From assembly GCF_050433385.1 (NCBI RefSeq), contig NZ_JBNPXI010000009.1:1-64000 (forward strand): a stretch of 64,000 bases of DNA, written 5' to 3'. The notes below the pieces were generated by a model that searched no databases, was not told where the DNA came from, and saw only the letters and a program-made list of their open reading frames with translations. This DNA is from Brassicibacter mesophilus (lineage in GTDB: Bacteria; Bacillota; Clostridia; Tissierellales; Proteiniboraceae). Position 1 is the first letter of the stretch. Each line of letters opens with the position of its first letter. A program made the translations under genes and the position numbers. This document shows positions 8,883-17,347 of the stretch, in pieces.

Positions 8883-10496
8883 TTATAATGCCTCCTTACT
8901 ACGTATTTTACGATACTGACCAGCCATCATTAAGCCAAAGTCAGCATCACTATCAGTCGGCTTGAGAATGCCCTCAATCTTGCCTTCAGATATGATCGCT
9001 ATCCTATTACATATAGCTCTAAGTTCTGCAAGTTCACTGGAAGTCATTATAATAGTCATACCAAGCTCTTTATTAAGCTTTACTAATAAATCCAAAACAA
9101 GTTTTTTCGCTCCTATATCAATACCTCTTGTTGGCTCTGATACAAATAAAATGTCTGGTTCTAGCGTTAGTGCTCTGGCTATACAAACTTTTTGCTGATT
9201 ACCTCCACTCAATCTACCTGTAGTTTGCTGTGGTCCTGTGCATCTAATGTCCAAGTCTTTTATCATTTTAATAGCATGTCTTCTAACTAGCTTTCTATCA
9301 ATTTGAGTAATTGGTCCAAACTTTTTTAGGTAATTTCCTTTAATCTGCATACTTGTTATAGCTATGTTAGTTTCGATTGATGATTCAAGGAGCAGTCCCA
9401 CACCTCTTCTATCCTCTGAAAGAAAAGCTAATCCACTTTTAAGAGCTTTAGGTGTATTATTAAGCTCAAGTTTCTCTCCTTTTATGAACACCTCTCCTTT
9501 TGATTCATAAAGTCCCATTATTCCATTAGCAATCCCTATCTTTCCTTGCCCAGCTAATCCACCAATCCCTAATATTTCGCCTTCTTTAACCTCTAAGTCA
9601 ATACCTTTTACCTTTTCCCCTGGCATATTTACTATTAGATTTCTAGCAGATAGTATAGTTTTTCTGTCTTCTATGTTTAATTCATCTTCTGATTTATTAA
9701 CAAGCTTAATTTTTCTACCCACCATTAATTCCGCAAGTTCCATTACATCAGTCTCTTCTTTTTTTCGTGTTGCAACAACTTCACCATCTCTTAAAATTGT
9801 TATATTGTCCGCCGCCTGCATTACCTCATCTAATCTATGTGTTATAAAAAGTATAGCTATACCAGAATCTGCTAACCTTTTCATTGCAGATATCAGATTA
9901 TCCGCTTCACTTTCAGTTAATACAGCAGTAGGCTCATCAAACACTAAAAACTTTATGTTCCTCTTATCTATTTCTCTAGCAATTTCAACAAACTGCATAT
10001 ATCCAACAGGCAGCCCTGCAATTTTCACCCATTCTTCTATATTTATTCCAAGAGTATCAAGTGCTTTTCTTGAATCTCTGTTCATCATTTTATAATCTAA
10101 AGACTTTAAATTCTGACCAGTCTTTCCAAACAGTCTGCTAAAAAGATTTTGCTTCGTTATTTCTCTATTAAGCTTAATATTTTCTGCCAATGTAAATCCA
10201 GGCACAAGCATAAATTCCTGATGTACCATACCAATACCACGATTCATTGCTTCTTTAGGAGATTTAATATCTACTTTTTCACCATCAAAAAAGACCTCTC
10301 CAGAAAAACCACCTGTTGAATGTATTACTGGCATTCCAAACAATATATTCATTAGTGTAGATTTTCCAGCTCCATTTTCGCCTAATAAAGCATGTATTTC
10401 TCCAGGTTTTACAGACAGATTAACACTTTTTAATACTTTATTTCCAAAATACTCTTTTTCAATATTTTTCATTTGCAGTGTATATTTTTCCTGCAT
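8883..10496 (-). CDS. ABC importer ATP-binding protein, two fused ATPase domains
   Basis: The 537-residue protein has two ATP-binding cassettes, like RbsA/MglA. Domain 1 has Walker A GENGAGKST (about residue 38), and its signature region is replaced by LPVGYMQFVEIAREI, the weak form usual in this family. Its Walker B is FLVFDEPTA. Domain 2 has the divergent Walker A region GLAGQGKIG and a full signature LSGGNQQK (about residue 432), with Walker B ILFVSEPTRGID. It powers uptake by the two downstream permeases. A hairpin separates it from the upstream binding-protein gene. Confidence 0.93.
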   Translation of the reverse strand: MQEKYTLQMKNIEKEYFGNKVLKSVNLSVKPGEIHALLGENGAGKSTLMNILFGMPVIHSTGGFSGEVFFDGEKVDIKSPKEAMNRGIGMVHQEFMLVPGFTLAENIKLNREITKQNLFSRLFGKTGQNLKSLDYKMMNRDSRKALDTLGINIEEWVKIAGLPVGYMQFVEIAREIDKRNIKFLVFDEPTAVLTESEADNLISAMKRLADSGIAILFITHRLDEVMQAADNITILRDGEVVATRKKEETDVMELAELMVGRKIKLVNKSEDELNIEDRKTILSARNLIVNMPGEKVKGIDLEVKEGEILGIGGLAGQGKIGIANGIMGLYESKGEVFIKGEKLELNNTPKALKSGLAFLSEDRRGVGLLLESSIETNIAITSMQIKGNYLKKFGPITQIDRKLVRRHAIKMIKDLDIRCTGPQQTTGRLSGGNQQKVCIARALTLEPDILFVSEPTRGIDIGAKKLVLDLLVKLNKELGMTIIMTSSELAELRAICNRIAIISEGKIEGILKPTDSDADFGLMMAGQYRKIRSKEAL

Positions 10497-10529
10497 CTAG
10501 CTTCACCATCCTTTAGATTTCTTAAAAAC

Positions 10530-10558
10530 GTAAGGCTGCCTATTTATGGCAACCTTAC
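10530..10558 (-). terminator. Hairpin between the binding protein and ATPase genes
   Basis: GTAAGG-CTGCC pairs with GGC-AACCTTAC around a short loop, and on the minus strand is followed by GTTTTTAAG. It is a weak terminator or processing site inside the operon. Such a site would let the binding-protein gene be expressed more than the membrane and ATPase genes, a common arrangement in ABC importers. Confidence 0.7.
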
Positions 10559-10597
10559 ATGGATGTAATCAATTTCTTTACTAATTATGCGTATCCA

Positions 10598-11731
10598 TTA
10601 AAAATCAAGAAAATCAAGTAAAACTAATTGATAATTGTCGTATTTTGTTTCATTTTCCTCTAATGGAGTTAATTTAACATCAACTCCTGCATAATCTTTA
10701 AACTTCTCTTTAACTTTTTCAATGTCAACTTTACCATCAGTTTTTCCATTGATATAGTCTACAGCATATTCAGCGCCGGCTTCGATAAACATCATAGCAA
10801 CAGGTACTGACCAAGTAGAAAGTCTTCCTGTACATCCCTTTTCAGCAACACCTTTTGTAATTTGATCTATAACGTACTTAATATCGCCTTTTTGCTCTTC
10901 ATCAATTTCCAATCCTAGAGCTGAAGGAAATCCATGATATGGAGATGGACAACATGGTTGTGGATATATAGCTTTTTGCTCTAAAACAGCACTAATTAAA
11001 GGTACCTGCATAGCACAGTTTGTGCTAAAAAACGCAGTATCCTTGCCGTATTCCTGAACTTTTCTTGGTACATCTTCTAATATAAACTGCTGTGCTCCTG
11101 GTGTACCAGCATCTCCAGTTGGATCTGGAGCTGTTGCATCTATAAATTCTAATCCTATTTCTTCACAGCGTTTCTTCATCAAATCTCTTCTTGCTGAAAG
11201 AAGTGGATAAGACATATGTCTTGGGAATGAATAATGTACAAATACTTTAGCCCCCTGTTTTTTTGCTTGATCAGGTATAGTTGTACCCATAGCTAGCTCA
11301 TCTGGCTGAAATACTAAGTCAGCCTTAGATGCTATCATCTTTGGATCTTCCCCTGGTACTCCAGCTATTACTAATAAATCAGAATTTATTTCTCTAGCCT
11401 TATCAATAGCAGCACTAGAGCCTGGAACTGCTTGAACCAATATTAAGACTTTTAGATCAGGATCAGATGCCATACTTGCAACATTTGCTATAGTTGTTTC
11501 TTGCTCATCCATAAATTTATCAGGATAAGTCATATGTATGATATGATCTTCTCCATATTTCTCTACAACAGCCTGACCTGCTCTGTATTCTTCTTCATTT
11601 TGTGTTACAGTATTAGTCATTATACCAATTTTCCAATTGCCATTTTTACTAGTTGTATTCTGTTCTCCACACGCTGACATGCTCATAACCATAACTACTA
11701 CCAATAAAAATACTATAAATTTTCTAAACAT
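10598..11731 (-). CDS. DUF3798 family solute-binding lipoprotein
   Basis: The 377-residue protein starts with a lipoprotein signal (hydrophobic run, then MSACG lipobox, lipidated Cys near residue 21). The mature part resembles a periplasmic-binding-protein fold with the strand-turn KIGIMTNTVTQNEEEY and an FFSTNCAMQVPL segment, as in the DUF3798 family. It would present an unknown ligand to the two permeases encoded downstream. A GGGGG ribosome site precedes the ATG. It is the first gene of the operon, and its promoter lies in 11732-12010. The ligand is not known for this family and is not inferable from sequence here. Confidence 0.88.
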   Translation of the reverse strand: MFRKFIVFLLVVVMVMSMSACGEQNTTSKNGNWKIGIMTNTVTQNEEEYRAGQAVVEKYGEDHIIHMTYPDKFMDEQETTIANVASMASDPDLKVLILVQAVPGSSAAIDKAREINSDLLVIAGVPGEDPKMIASKADLVFQPDELAMGTTIPDQAKKQGAKVFVHYSFPRHMSYPLLSARRDLMKKRCEEIGLEFIDATAPDPTGDAGTPGAQQFILEDVPRKVQEYGKDTAFFSTNCAMQVPLISAVLEQKAIYPQPCCPSPYHGFPSALGLEIDEEQKGDIKYVIDQITKGVAEKGCTGRLSTWSVPVAMMFIEAGAEYAVDYINGKTDGKVDIEKVKEKFKDYAGVDVKLTPLEENETKYDNYQLVLLDFLDF

Positions 11732-12013
11732 TCACAATCCCCCTTTTTATTTTTTTACGCTTTCTACTGTATTTATTTTTATTTCACCCCCATCCTTTAA
11801 TAGCTTGTATATAAATAGATATGCATAAATTGCGAATTATATAATAAATAATTTTTAAAAAAATAAAAAATATATATTCAAATATTTTGTATAGAACGAA
11901 TAAGCTTCTTCTATTTAAATTTTATACAATTAATGTTTCTAGATAATTCACAAAAATTCTTTGACTGCCTTCGAATTTTCTGTATTTTCTGAATTTTATT
12001 TTAGACAAAAAAA
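11732..12013. other. Intergenic region carrying the importer promoter
   Basis: About 280 bp of AT-rich sequence separates the importer operon from nadE. It must hold the importer promoter, but no clear riboswitch-like structure or operator was seen. Confidence 0.5.
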
Positions 12014-12034
12014 AGTAGGGCTTATAGCCCTACT
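12014..12034 (-). terminator. nadE terminator
   Basis: AGTAGGGC-TTATA-GCCCTACT forms an 8-bp stem, followed by TTTTTTTTG on the minus strand. It overlaps the nadE stop codon. Confidence 0.85.
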
Positions 12035-12755
12035 TATCTAACTTAAACATTTCTGGTAGTCTTCTTTTATGTTCACTTAGCTTATTCATGTTATCTATTT
12101 TCTTTTTAACATCTTGCTCCGCTACACCTGTTCTTATATAACTGTCTAATTGCTTATAACTAAAACCCATCTCCTTCTCATCTGTCTGTTCTTCCCAGAG
12201 TCCTGCTGAAGGCGGTTTGCTGATCACTATATCAGGTATATTTAAGTATCTAGCTAAATCCCTTACTTCTTCTTTTACAAAATCAGCAATAGGCAATATA
12301 TCCACTCCACTATCACCGTGCTTAGTAAAATAACCTACGGTCATTTCACTCTTGTTACTTGTACCAGCTACTAGATATTTATTTATCTGAGCGAAATAAT
12401 ACAAAGTAGTCATTCTGAGTCTTGGTTTAATATTCGATAATGCAAGTACATTAGAACCAGTATCATTTAACTTATTGATATATACGTCAAAAACTTGACT
12501 TAAGTCAACTTTTTCAGTCCTCAAGTTAAGTGCATCTGATACAAGTCTTGCGTGTTCCTCATCTTCTGATATGCTATGACAAGGCATAATAATCCCTAAC
12601 GAATCATTTGGAAATGCGCGTTTAGATAAAGCAGCAACCACTGCAGAATCTATTCCTCCACTTAACCCAAAAACTACTCCCTTACATCCAGCTTCAATAA
12701 CTTTATCTTTCAGCCATTGAGTAATACTGTCACAGGTTTTCTGTATATTTTCCAT
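12030..12755 (-). CDS. nadE: Ammonia-dependent NAD+ synthetase
   Basis: The 241-residue enzyme joins ammonia to nicotinic acid adenine dinucleotide using ATP, the last step of NAD+ synthesis. The ATP-pyrophosphatase P-loop SGGIDSAVV (about residue 30) is intact, and the family blocks GTSNKSEMTVGYFTKHGD and PPSAGLWEEQTDE are clear. There is no glutaminase domain, so free ammonia is the likely nitrogen source. An AGGT-type ribosome site precedes the ATG. It lies 62 bp downstream of cysK on the same strand, so the two may be co-transcribed, with a terminator directly after. Confidence 0.96.
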   Translation of the reverse strand: MENIQKTCDSITQWLKDKVIEAGCKGVVFGLSGGIDSAVVAALSKRAFPNDSLGIIMPCHSISEDEEHARLVSDALNLRTEKVDLSQVFDVYINKLNDTGSNVLALSNIKPRLRMTTLYYFAQINKYLVAGTSNKSEMTVGYFTKHGDSGVDILPIADFVKEEVRDLARYLNIPDIVISKPPSAGLWEEQTDEKEMGFSYKQLDSYIRTGVAEQDVKKKIDNMNKLSEHKRRLPEMFKLDK

Positions 12756-12817
12756 AGTTTTACCTCCACTTAATTATCAAGTATAATATAGCATATTTTG
12801 GGAAGGTAGGCAAATAG

Positions 12818-13735
12818 TTATTCAAATATTCCAGTACTCAAATATCTTTCTCCACTATCAGGAGCTATAACAACAACTTTTTTACCCTTACCTAATTCTT
12901 CAGCTCTCTTTATTGCTGTATATACTGCAGCACCTGATGAAATACCAACTAAAATCCCTTCATGCTTTGCAAGTTTTATCATTGTTTCTATTGCATCTTC
13001 TGAAGTCACTTGTTCAATTTTATCTATCAGGTTTTTATCTAATACCTTAGGTATAAATCCAGCCCCTATTCCTTGAATCTTATGTGGTCCAGGGCTTCCA
13101 CCAGAAAGTACAGGTGAATCTGAAGGCTCTATGGCAATAATCTCCACTGAATCCATTTTCTTTTTTAGAACATTGGCTACACCGGTAATTGTCCCTCCAG
13201 TTCCAACACCTGCCACAAAGACATCAAAATTACCATCCATCTGCTCCAAAATTTCAATTGCAGTTGTTTTCATATGCTTCTCAGGGTTATATTGATTTTC
13301 AAATTGCTGTGGCATAAAGTAATTTGCATTTTCATTTAATAACTGTGCAGCTTTATCTATGGCTCCCTTCATACCTTTGTCTCCAGGAGTCAATATAAGC
13401 TCTGCTCCATAAGCTTTAAGCAGACTTCTTCTCTCTATACTCATAGTATCAGGCATAACTAATATTACTTTATATCCTTTAGCAGCACCTATCATAGCTA
13501 ATCCTATACCTGTGTTACCGCTAGTTGGTTCTATAATAACTGAGTCTTCAGCCAATTTGCCTTCTTCTTCAGCTTTTTCAATCATATTTAATGCTATTCT
13601 ATCTTTTACACTACTTCCCGGATTAAAATACTCTAGCTTCACAAACACATCTGCACTGTCTTTATCTATAATTCTATTCAATTTTACCATTGGTGTGCTT
13701 CCTACAAGTTCAACTATACTATTTGCAACTTTCAT
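12818..13735 (-). CDS. cysK: Cysteine synthase (O-acetylserine sulfhydrylase)
   Basis: The 305-residue PLP enzyme makes cysteine from O-acetylserine and sulfide. The N-terminal GSTPMVKLNRI, the PLP-lysine motif NPGSSVKDRIA (Lys near residue 43), the substrate loop EPTSGNTGIGLA and the phosphate-binding GVGTGGTITG are all intact. A strong GGAAAGGAG site precedes the ATG. The divergent neighbour is a TauE/SafE-type permease, a family that includes sulfur-compound transporters, so the pair may serve sulfur metabolism. This is inference from position only. Confidence 0.96.
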   Translation of the reverse strand: MKVANSIVELVGSTPMVKLNRIIDKDSADVFVKLEYFNPGSSVKDRIALNMIEKAEEEGKLAEDSVIIEPTSGNTGIGLAMIGAAKGYKVILVMPDTMSIERRSLLKAYGAELILTPGDKGMKGAIDKAAQLLNENANYFMPQQFENQYNPEKHMKTTAIEILEQMDGNFDVFVAGVGTGGTITGVANVLKKKMDSVEIIAIEPSDSPVLSGGSPGPHKIQGIGAGFIPKVLDKNLIDKIEQVTSEDAIETMIKLAKHEGILVGISSGAAVYTAIKRAEELGKGKKVVVIAPDSGERYLSTGIFE

Positions 13736-13778
13736 AAACTCATTCTCCTTTCAATTCCTAGTATTCCAATATGTTTTG

Positions 13779-13807
13779 TTGATATTATATTTTTTATATC
13801 ATATATT
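13779..13807 (+). promoter_or_regulatory. Candidate sigma-A promoter for the TauE/SafE genes
   Basis: TTGATA (13779-13784) and TATATT (13802-13807) are spaced by exactly 17 bp. The start would be about 80 bases before the ATG at 13894. It lies in the divergent region shared with cysK. Confidence 0.45.
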
Positions 13808-13893
13808 GTCAAGTGAATAAGTACTTTTTTTTAGGAAAAAGTAATGTTACTACTAATATTATCAGTAGAATAAAAAATATATTAGGTGATGCA

Positions 13894-14259
13894 ATGCATA
13901 AAATTAAGTTTGATCCTAAAATCTTATTTATTGGATTTGTCACAGGTATTGTAAATGGCTTATTTGGTTCGGGTGGAGGTACTATAGTAGTTCCTGCTAT
14001 GATATTTTTACTTGGTGTAGAAGATCATAAAGCTCATGCTACAGCTATAAGCATTATTCTCCCACTAACTATTATAAGCACTTATATATATTTTAGACAT
14101 GGAATATTAGATTTAAGACCTGCTTTATTAGTAACAATAGGAGGTGTTCTAGGAAGTTTCATAGGCGCTAAGCTTTTGAATAAAATACCTTGTAATATTC
14201 TTAGAAAAATTTTTGGTGTTTTCATGATAATTGCAGCAATAAGGATGGTGTTTAAATGA
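13894..14259 (+). CDS. TauE/SafE-type permease, N-terminal half
   Basis: The 121-residue protein is one half of a usual TauE/SafE permease. It has about three or four hydrophobic segments, and the repeat signature GIVNGLFGSGGGTIVVPA is intact. The family normally has two such halves in one chain. Here the second half is encoded separately by the next gene, with a 4-base ATGA overlap, so the two probably assemble as one transporter. The start at 13894 is chosen over 13813 because AGGTG lies at the right distance and the first 27 codons would be non-conserved. The substrate is unknown; sulfur compounds are possible given cysK. Confidence 0.8.
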   Translation: MHKIKFDPKILFIGFVTGIVNGLFGSGGGTIVVPAMIFLLGVEDHKAHATAISIILPLTIISTYIYFRHGILDLRPALLVTIGGVLGSFIGAKLLNKIPCNILRKIFGVFMIIAAIRMVFK

Positions 14260-14609
14260 CATTAATAATAATCGGTTTGTTTTCTGGGATTATAAGTGGT
14301 ATGGGAATTGGTGGAGGAACAATACTAATCCCTAGTATAATTCTATTTACATCTTTAAATCAGCAACAAGCACAAGGAATTAATTTAGTAGTTTTCATTC
14401 CTATCTCTATTGTTGCACTTATCACTCATTATCTTAATAAAAACATAAACTTTAAAGTTGTTTTACCATTGATTGCAGCAGGCGTTCTAGGAGCACTTGT
14501 AGGTTCAATGATGGCAATAAATATTCCATCAGATACTTTAAAATTACTTTTTGCATTGTTTTTGTTTTCAATGGGAATATATGAAATACTTAAAAAAGCA
14601 AAAAAATGA
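14256..14609 (+). CDS. TauE/SafE-type permease, C-terminal half
   Basis: The 117-residue membrane protein repeats the family signature (GIISGMGIGGGTILIPS) and ends in a lysine-rich tail. Its ATG overlaps the stop of the preceding half-gene (ATGA), so the two are translationally coupled. Together they equal a typical single-chain TauE/SafE permease of about 240 residues. A terminator hairpin overlaps the stop codon. Confidence 0.82.
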   Translation: MTLIIIGLFSGIISGMGIGGGTILIPSIILFTSLNQQQAQGINLVVFIPISIVALITHYLNKNINFKVVLPLIAAGVLGALVGSMMAINIPSDTLKLLFALFLFSMGIYEILKKAKK

Positions 14610-14631
14610 GCTTCCAGCTTTGTTGGAAGCT
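14609..14631 (+). terminator. Terminator after the permease genes
   Basis: AGCTTCCA and TGGAAGCT form an 8-bp stem followed by TTATTC. It sits between convergent genes and may serve both. Confidence 0.7.
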
Positions 14632-15024
14632 TTATTCTAAAGCTACTAACACGCAATCATGAAATACGATTTCAAACCCCATATCCTCTGCTGAATTAAT
14701 TACTTCTTCACCAGCAGTTCCAGGCTGAAACCACAAGTATTTAATCCCTAGCTCTTTTGCTTCATCTAAAGCTTTTAAACTAACCTGAGGTGGTACAACA
14801 AAATTAACAACATCTGGCCTTTGAGGAAGCTCTTTTAAGGCTCGATAACACTTTTCTCCTTCAACATCTGTATATTTTGGATTGACAGGATATACTTCAT
14901 AATTTTCTTGTCTGAGCTTCTTCCAAATTTTATATCCAAACTTCTGTTGATTTGGAGTTACGCCTATAACTGCCCACACTTTTTGTCCTAGCATTATATT
15001 TTTATTTTGATCTATTTTATCCAT
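14632..15024 (-). CDS. CoA-binding domain protein
   Basis: The 130-residue protein is a stand-alone CoA-binding (Rossmann-like) domain, as in YccU/YneT. The signs are the AVIGVTPNQQKFGYKI nucleotide-loop motif near residue 18, VYPVNPKY, VVNFVVPP, and KYLWFQPGTAGEE, each a family landmark. Such domains bind CoA, and the physiological role of the stand-alone form is unknown. A GGAGGG site precedes the ATG, and the gene is convergent with the TauE-type genes. Confidence 0.88.
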   Translation of the reverse strand: MDKIDQNKNIMLGQKVWAVIGVTPNQQKFGYKIWKKLRQENYEVYPVNPKYTDVEGEKCYRALKELPQRPDVVNFVVPPQVSLKALDEAKELGIKYLWFQPGTAGEEVINSAEDMGFEIVFHDCVLVALE

Positions 15025-15078
15025 TTTATTCCCTCCATTTGTTTTTTTAATATATACCCTAGTTTTATAGTATTATAA

Positions 15079-15315
15079 CTAACTATAAAGATATTTATTA
15101 TTTCTTTCTACATTTTTTCCTAAAACATACTCATTTTTTGTTATGGGTATAACTAGTAATACAGCTGCATGATTTTTCTTTTTTTTTGCTCTAGGCATTC
15201 TATTACCACTTTCAAATGCTTCAATAATATTTCTGGCTATAAAATATCTTGTAACAGTAATTTCTTTAGTATTACCTAAATGTCCGCAGGAAACAAGAAC
15301 TTTATAGTATTCCAA
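15079..15315 (-). CDS. Small protein of unknown function
   Basis: The 78-residue product begins with a TTG codon preceded by GGGGGTGAT. It is basic in the middle (PRAKKKKNHAAV) and has no transmembrane segment or signal peptide. No family was recognised with certainty. It lies in the same direction as its neighbours, 54 bp upstream of the CoA-binding protein gene. The strong ribosome site and compact fit between genes support it as real. Confidence 0.6.
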   Translation of the reverse strand: MEYYKVLVSCGHLGNTKEITVTRYFIARNIIEAFESGNRMPRAKKKKNHAAVLLVIPITKNEYVLGKNVERNNKYLYS

Positions 15316-15504
15316 TGTATCACCCCCATAAAAATAAATAAAACCACAACATATTTATTTCTCAAGTATCGTCAGTATTAATAATTACAATCTCTCAATA
15401 TATTTATATTTGTTTAAGAGCATGTTTTATTCTAACTTAATTCACCGTAATCTAAAAAACCCTTAATTTTGTAAAAAATTAAGAATACTCACACATAAAA
15501 AAAA

Positions 15505-15523
15505 CTGCATCATTAAGATACAG
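15505..15523 (-). terminator. Terminator of the yigZ-type gene
   Basis: CTGCATC and GATACAG pair around ATTAA with one G-T wobble. On the minus strand the stem is followed by eight T. Confidence 0.75.
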
Positions 15524-15527
15524 CTAA

Positions 15528-16175
15528 TTATTTCAATAAAGTGCCATCTTTAACAGAAAAAAATGTTTCATCTAGTACTTCGTATTCCATCCTAGAGCTT
15601 GTTAATTCTATCAATAAACCAATAAGTTGTTCGACTTTATCCGTTTGACAAAGTATCATAATATTTACAGCATCATCATATATAACTTCATCTATTAAGT
15701 ATCCCAACCTCATTAATTCATTTTCTAACTTTCCATATAAAGTATAGTCAATCCTAACCTTAATTTTATTAAAAAGAATTTTATCAACTATCTTCCCGGC
15801 TTCCAGTCCTATTTTTGCTCCCTTTGTATAAGCCCTAACTAGTCCTCCTGCACCTAGCTTAATTCCTCCATAATATCTAGTGACAACTACCACGACATTT
15901 CTCAAGTCTTCCTTTTTTATTACTTCTAGAACTGGTACCCCCGCAGTCCCACTTGGCTCTCCATCATCATTGTATCTTTGGATATTGCTATTTTCCCCAA
16001 ATACATACGCATAAACATTATGAGTAGCGTCCTTGTGTTTAGTCTTCATTTCCTGTATAAAGCCTATAGCTTCATCTTCACTAGTTATTGGTTTAGCGTA
16101 GCCAATAAACCTTGATTTATTGATTATCACTTCATCATATCCAAATTCATGAACCGATTTATAATTTTTATTCAT
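15528..16175 (-). CDS. yigZ: YigZ/IMPACT family protein
   Basis: The 215-residue protein is a full-length YigZ family member. The N-terminal UPF0029 domain carries KSRFIGYAKP, DATHNVYAYVFG, the DDGEPSGTAGVPVL signature and VVVVTRYYGGIKLGAGGLVRAY. The C-terminal ferredoxin-like domain (about residues 140-205) is present. The eukaryotic relative IMPACT controls the translation stress kinase Gcn2; the bacterial role is unsettled. A GGGGG site precedes the ATG. Confidence 0.94.
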   Translation of the reverse strand: MNKNYKSVHEFGYDEVIINKSRFIGYAKPITSEDEAIGFIQEMKTKHKDATHNVYAYVFGENSNIQRYNDDGEPSGTAGVPVLEVIKKEDLRNVVVVVTRYYGGIKLGAGGLVRAYTKGAKIGLEAGKIVDKILFNKIKVRIDYTLYGKLENELMRLGYLIDEVIYDDAVNIMILCQTDKVEQLIGLLIELTSSRMEYEVLDETFFSVKDGTLLK

Positions 16176-16235
16176 TATTAGCCCCCTTCATCTTGCGTTT
16201 ATTATATTATACCATTTTACTGAAAAAAAAATAAA

Positions 16236-16251
16236 GGGTAGTAATCTACCC
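16236..16251 (-). terminator. Terminator of the Nudix gene
   Basis: GGGTAG-TAAT-CTACCC is followed on the minus strand by TTTATTTTTTTTT. It lies a few bases after the Nudix gene stop codon. Confidence 0.8.
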
Positions 16252-16253
16252 CT

Positions 16254-16688
16254 TCAAGCTAAAATTGCCTCTTTTTCTGTTAATTTTAAATACTTACCGT
16301 ACGAAAGACTGACTAAGGATTTATCTTGACTGTATGTTATTTTTTTAATAGCATCGTCTAAATCATAAAATCCTCCGTCTATGAAACCGTATTCCTTGTT
16401 AATCTTAAATCTTGAATCTTTAGCTTCCATTATGAACCATGTTATTTCATTACACACTGGTTTTTGCCTTGAAAAAGAATAAAATTCGTAATTAGTTTCT
16501 CCAGCTGTAGAAATAATCTCCACATCAAGCCCCGTCTCTTCATTCACACGCTGAAGAGCTGTTTCGGAAGCAAGGAAACCGTTACGAATTTTACCTTTTG
16601 GCAATACCCACTCATTCTTTTCGTTTTGCAGAATAAATACTCTATCCCCTTGAAAGATTACACCGCCTGCACAATTTCTAACTATCAT
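16254..16688 (-). CDS. Nudix-domain protein with a degenerate Nudix box
   Basis: The protein of about 144 residues has the fold pattern of Nudix hydrolases, which cut nucleoside diphosphates linked to other groups. The core WVLPKGKI and EETGLDVEI are present. Two positions of the Nudix box consensus (G-x5-E-x7-R-E-U-x-E-E-x-G-U) differ: the first Glu is Phe (KIRNGFL), and the R-E pair is Gln-Arg (ALQRVNEE). The last E-E of the box is kept, so metal binding may be altered rather than lost. The ATG at 16688 is preferred over an upstream TTG that abuts the GGGAGG site. Confidence 0.82.
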   Translation of the reverse strand: MIVRNCAGGVIFQGDRVFILQNEKNEWVLPKGKIRNGFLASETALQRVNEETGLDVEIISTAGETNYEFYSFSRQKPVCNEITWFIMEAKDSRFKINKEYGFIDGGFYDLDDAIKKITYSQDKSLVSLSYGKYLKLTEKEAILA

Positions 16689-16891
16689 TGGCAAACGCCT
16701 CCCTTCTAGTTCTTATACTTATCATACAATAAGATACAATAAATTTCAATACTTTTCTGAAAATTCAATTTTGTATTTATTTTAATTTTACCTAATTATA
16801 AAAACAAATATGCATGATTTTAAAAATAAATATAAATATTTTCAATTGATTTTGGGCAAATTAAACTCAGTAATTGTTTAGAGGTGGTGCT

Positions 16892-17347
16892 ATGTATATA
16901 ATTTATCATTGTGTTGGCGGGACTCATTCTTCAGCTGTTGCTTCTGCAATCCACTTAGGAATTCTACCTATAGATAACACTCCCAAAAAAGAAGACATAC
17001 TAAATGTACCTTTTTTTGATACACTAGATAAACAAGATCAAGGCAAAATCATTTTTAGAGGAATAGATGACAAAAAAAATAAAGTATTTACATTAAGTAG
17101 GCAGTTTTCTCCTCAACTAGTGATTCCTGCAATAAAAGACGCATTTGAACTAGGTGGAGGTCATAGAGATCAGCTGATCTTAGTAAATACAATGCCAGCT
17201 GTAAATACACTAATGAAAATCGGAGGTTTTACATCAAGAAGGTTAAATTTTGTTTCCTTTGGCAGACCAATAGTAGCTATAGGCGCTGTAAAAGCTTATA
17301 TGGATATAGTTCAAATCGTCAAAAGTACTAAAAAAATGATTAGGTAA
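16892..17347 (+). CDS. DUF3189 family protein
   Basis: The 151-residue protein matches the DUF3189 family, found mainly in spore-forming Firmicutes and of unknown function. The opening strand MYIIYHCVGGTHSSAVAS, with its glycine and histidine, looks like a nucleotide or metal loop, and the middle has GGGHRDQLILVNT. No transmembrane segment is present. The ATG at 16892, six codons inside a longer frame, is chosen because AGAGGTGG lies at the correct spacing. Its last eight bases overlap the convergent HEAT-repeat gene. Confidence 0.85.
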   Translation: MYIIYHCVGGTHSSAVASAIHLGILPIDNTPKKEDILNVPFFDTLDKQDQGKIIFRGIDDKKNKVFTLSRQFSPQLVIPAIKDAFELGGGHRDQLILVNTMPAVNTLMKIGGFTSRRLNFVSFGRPIVAIGAVKAYMDIVQIVKSTKKMIR

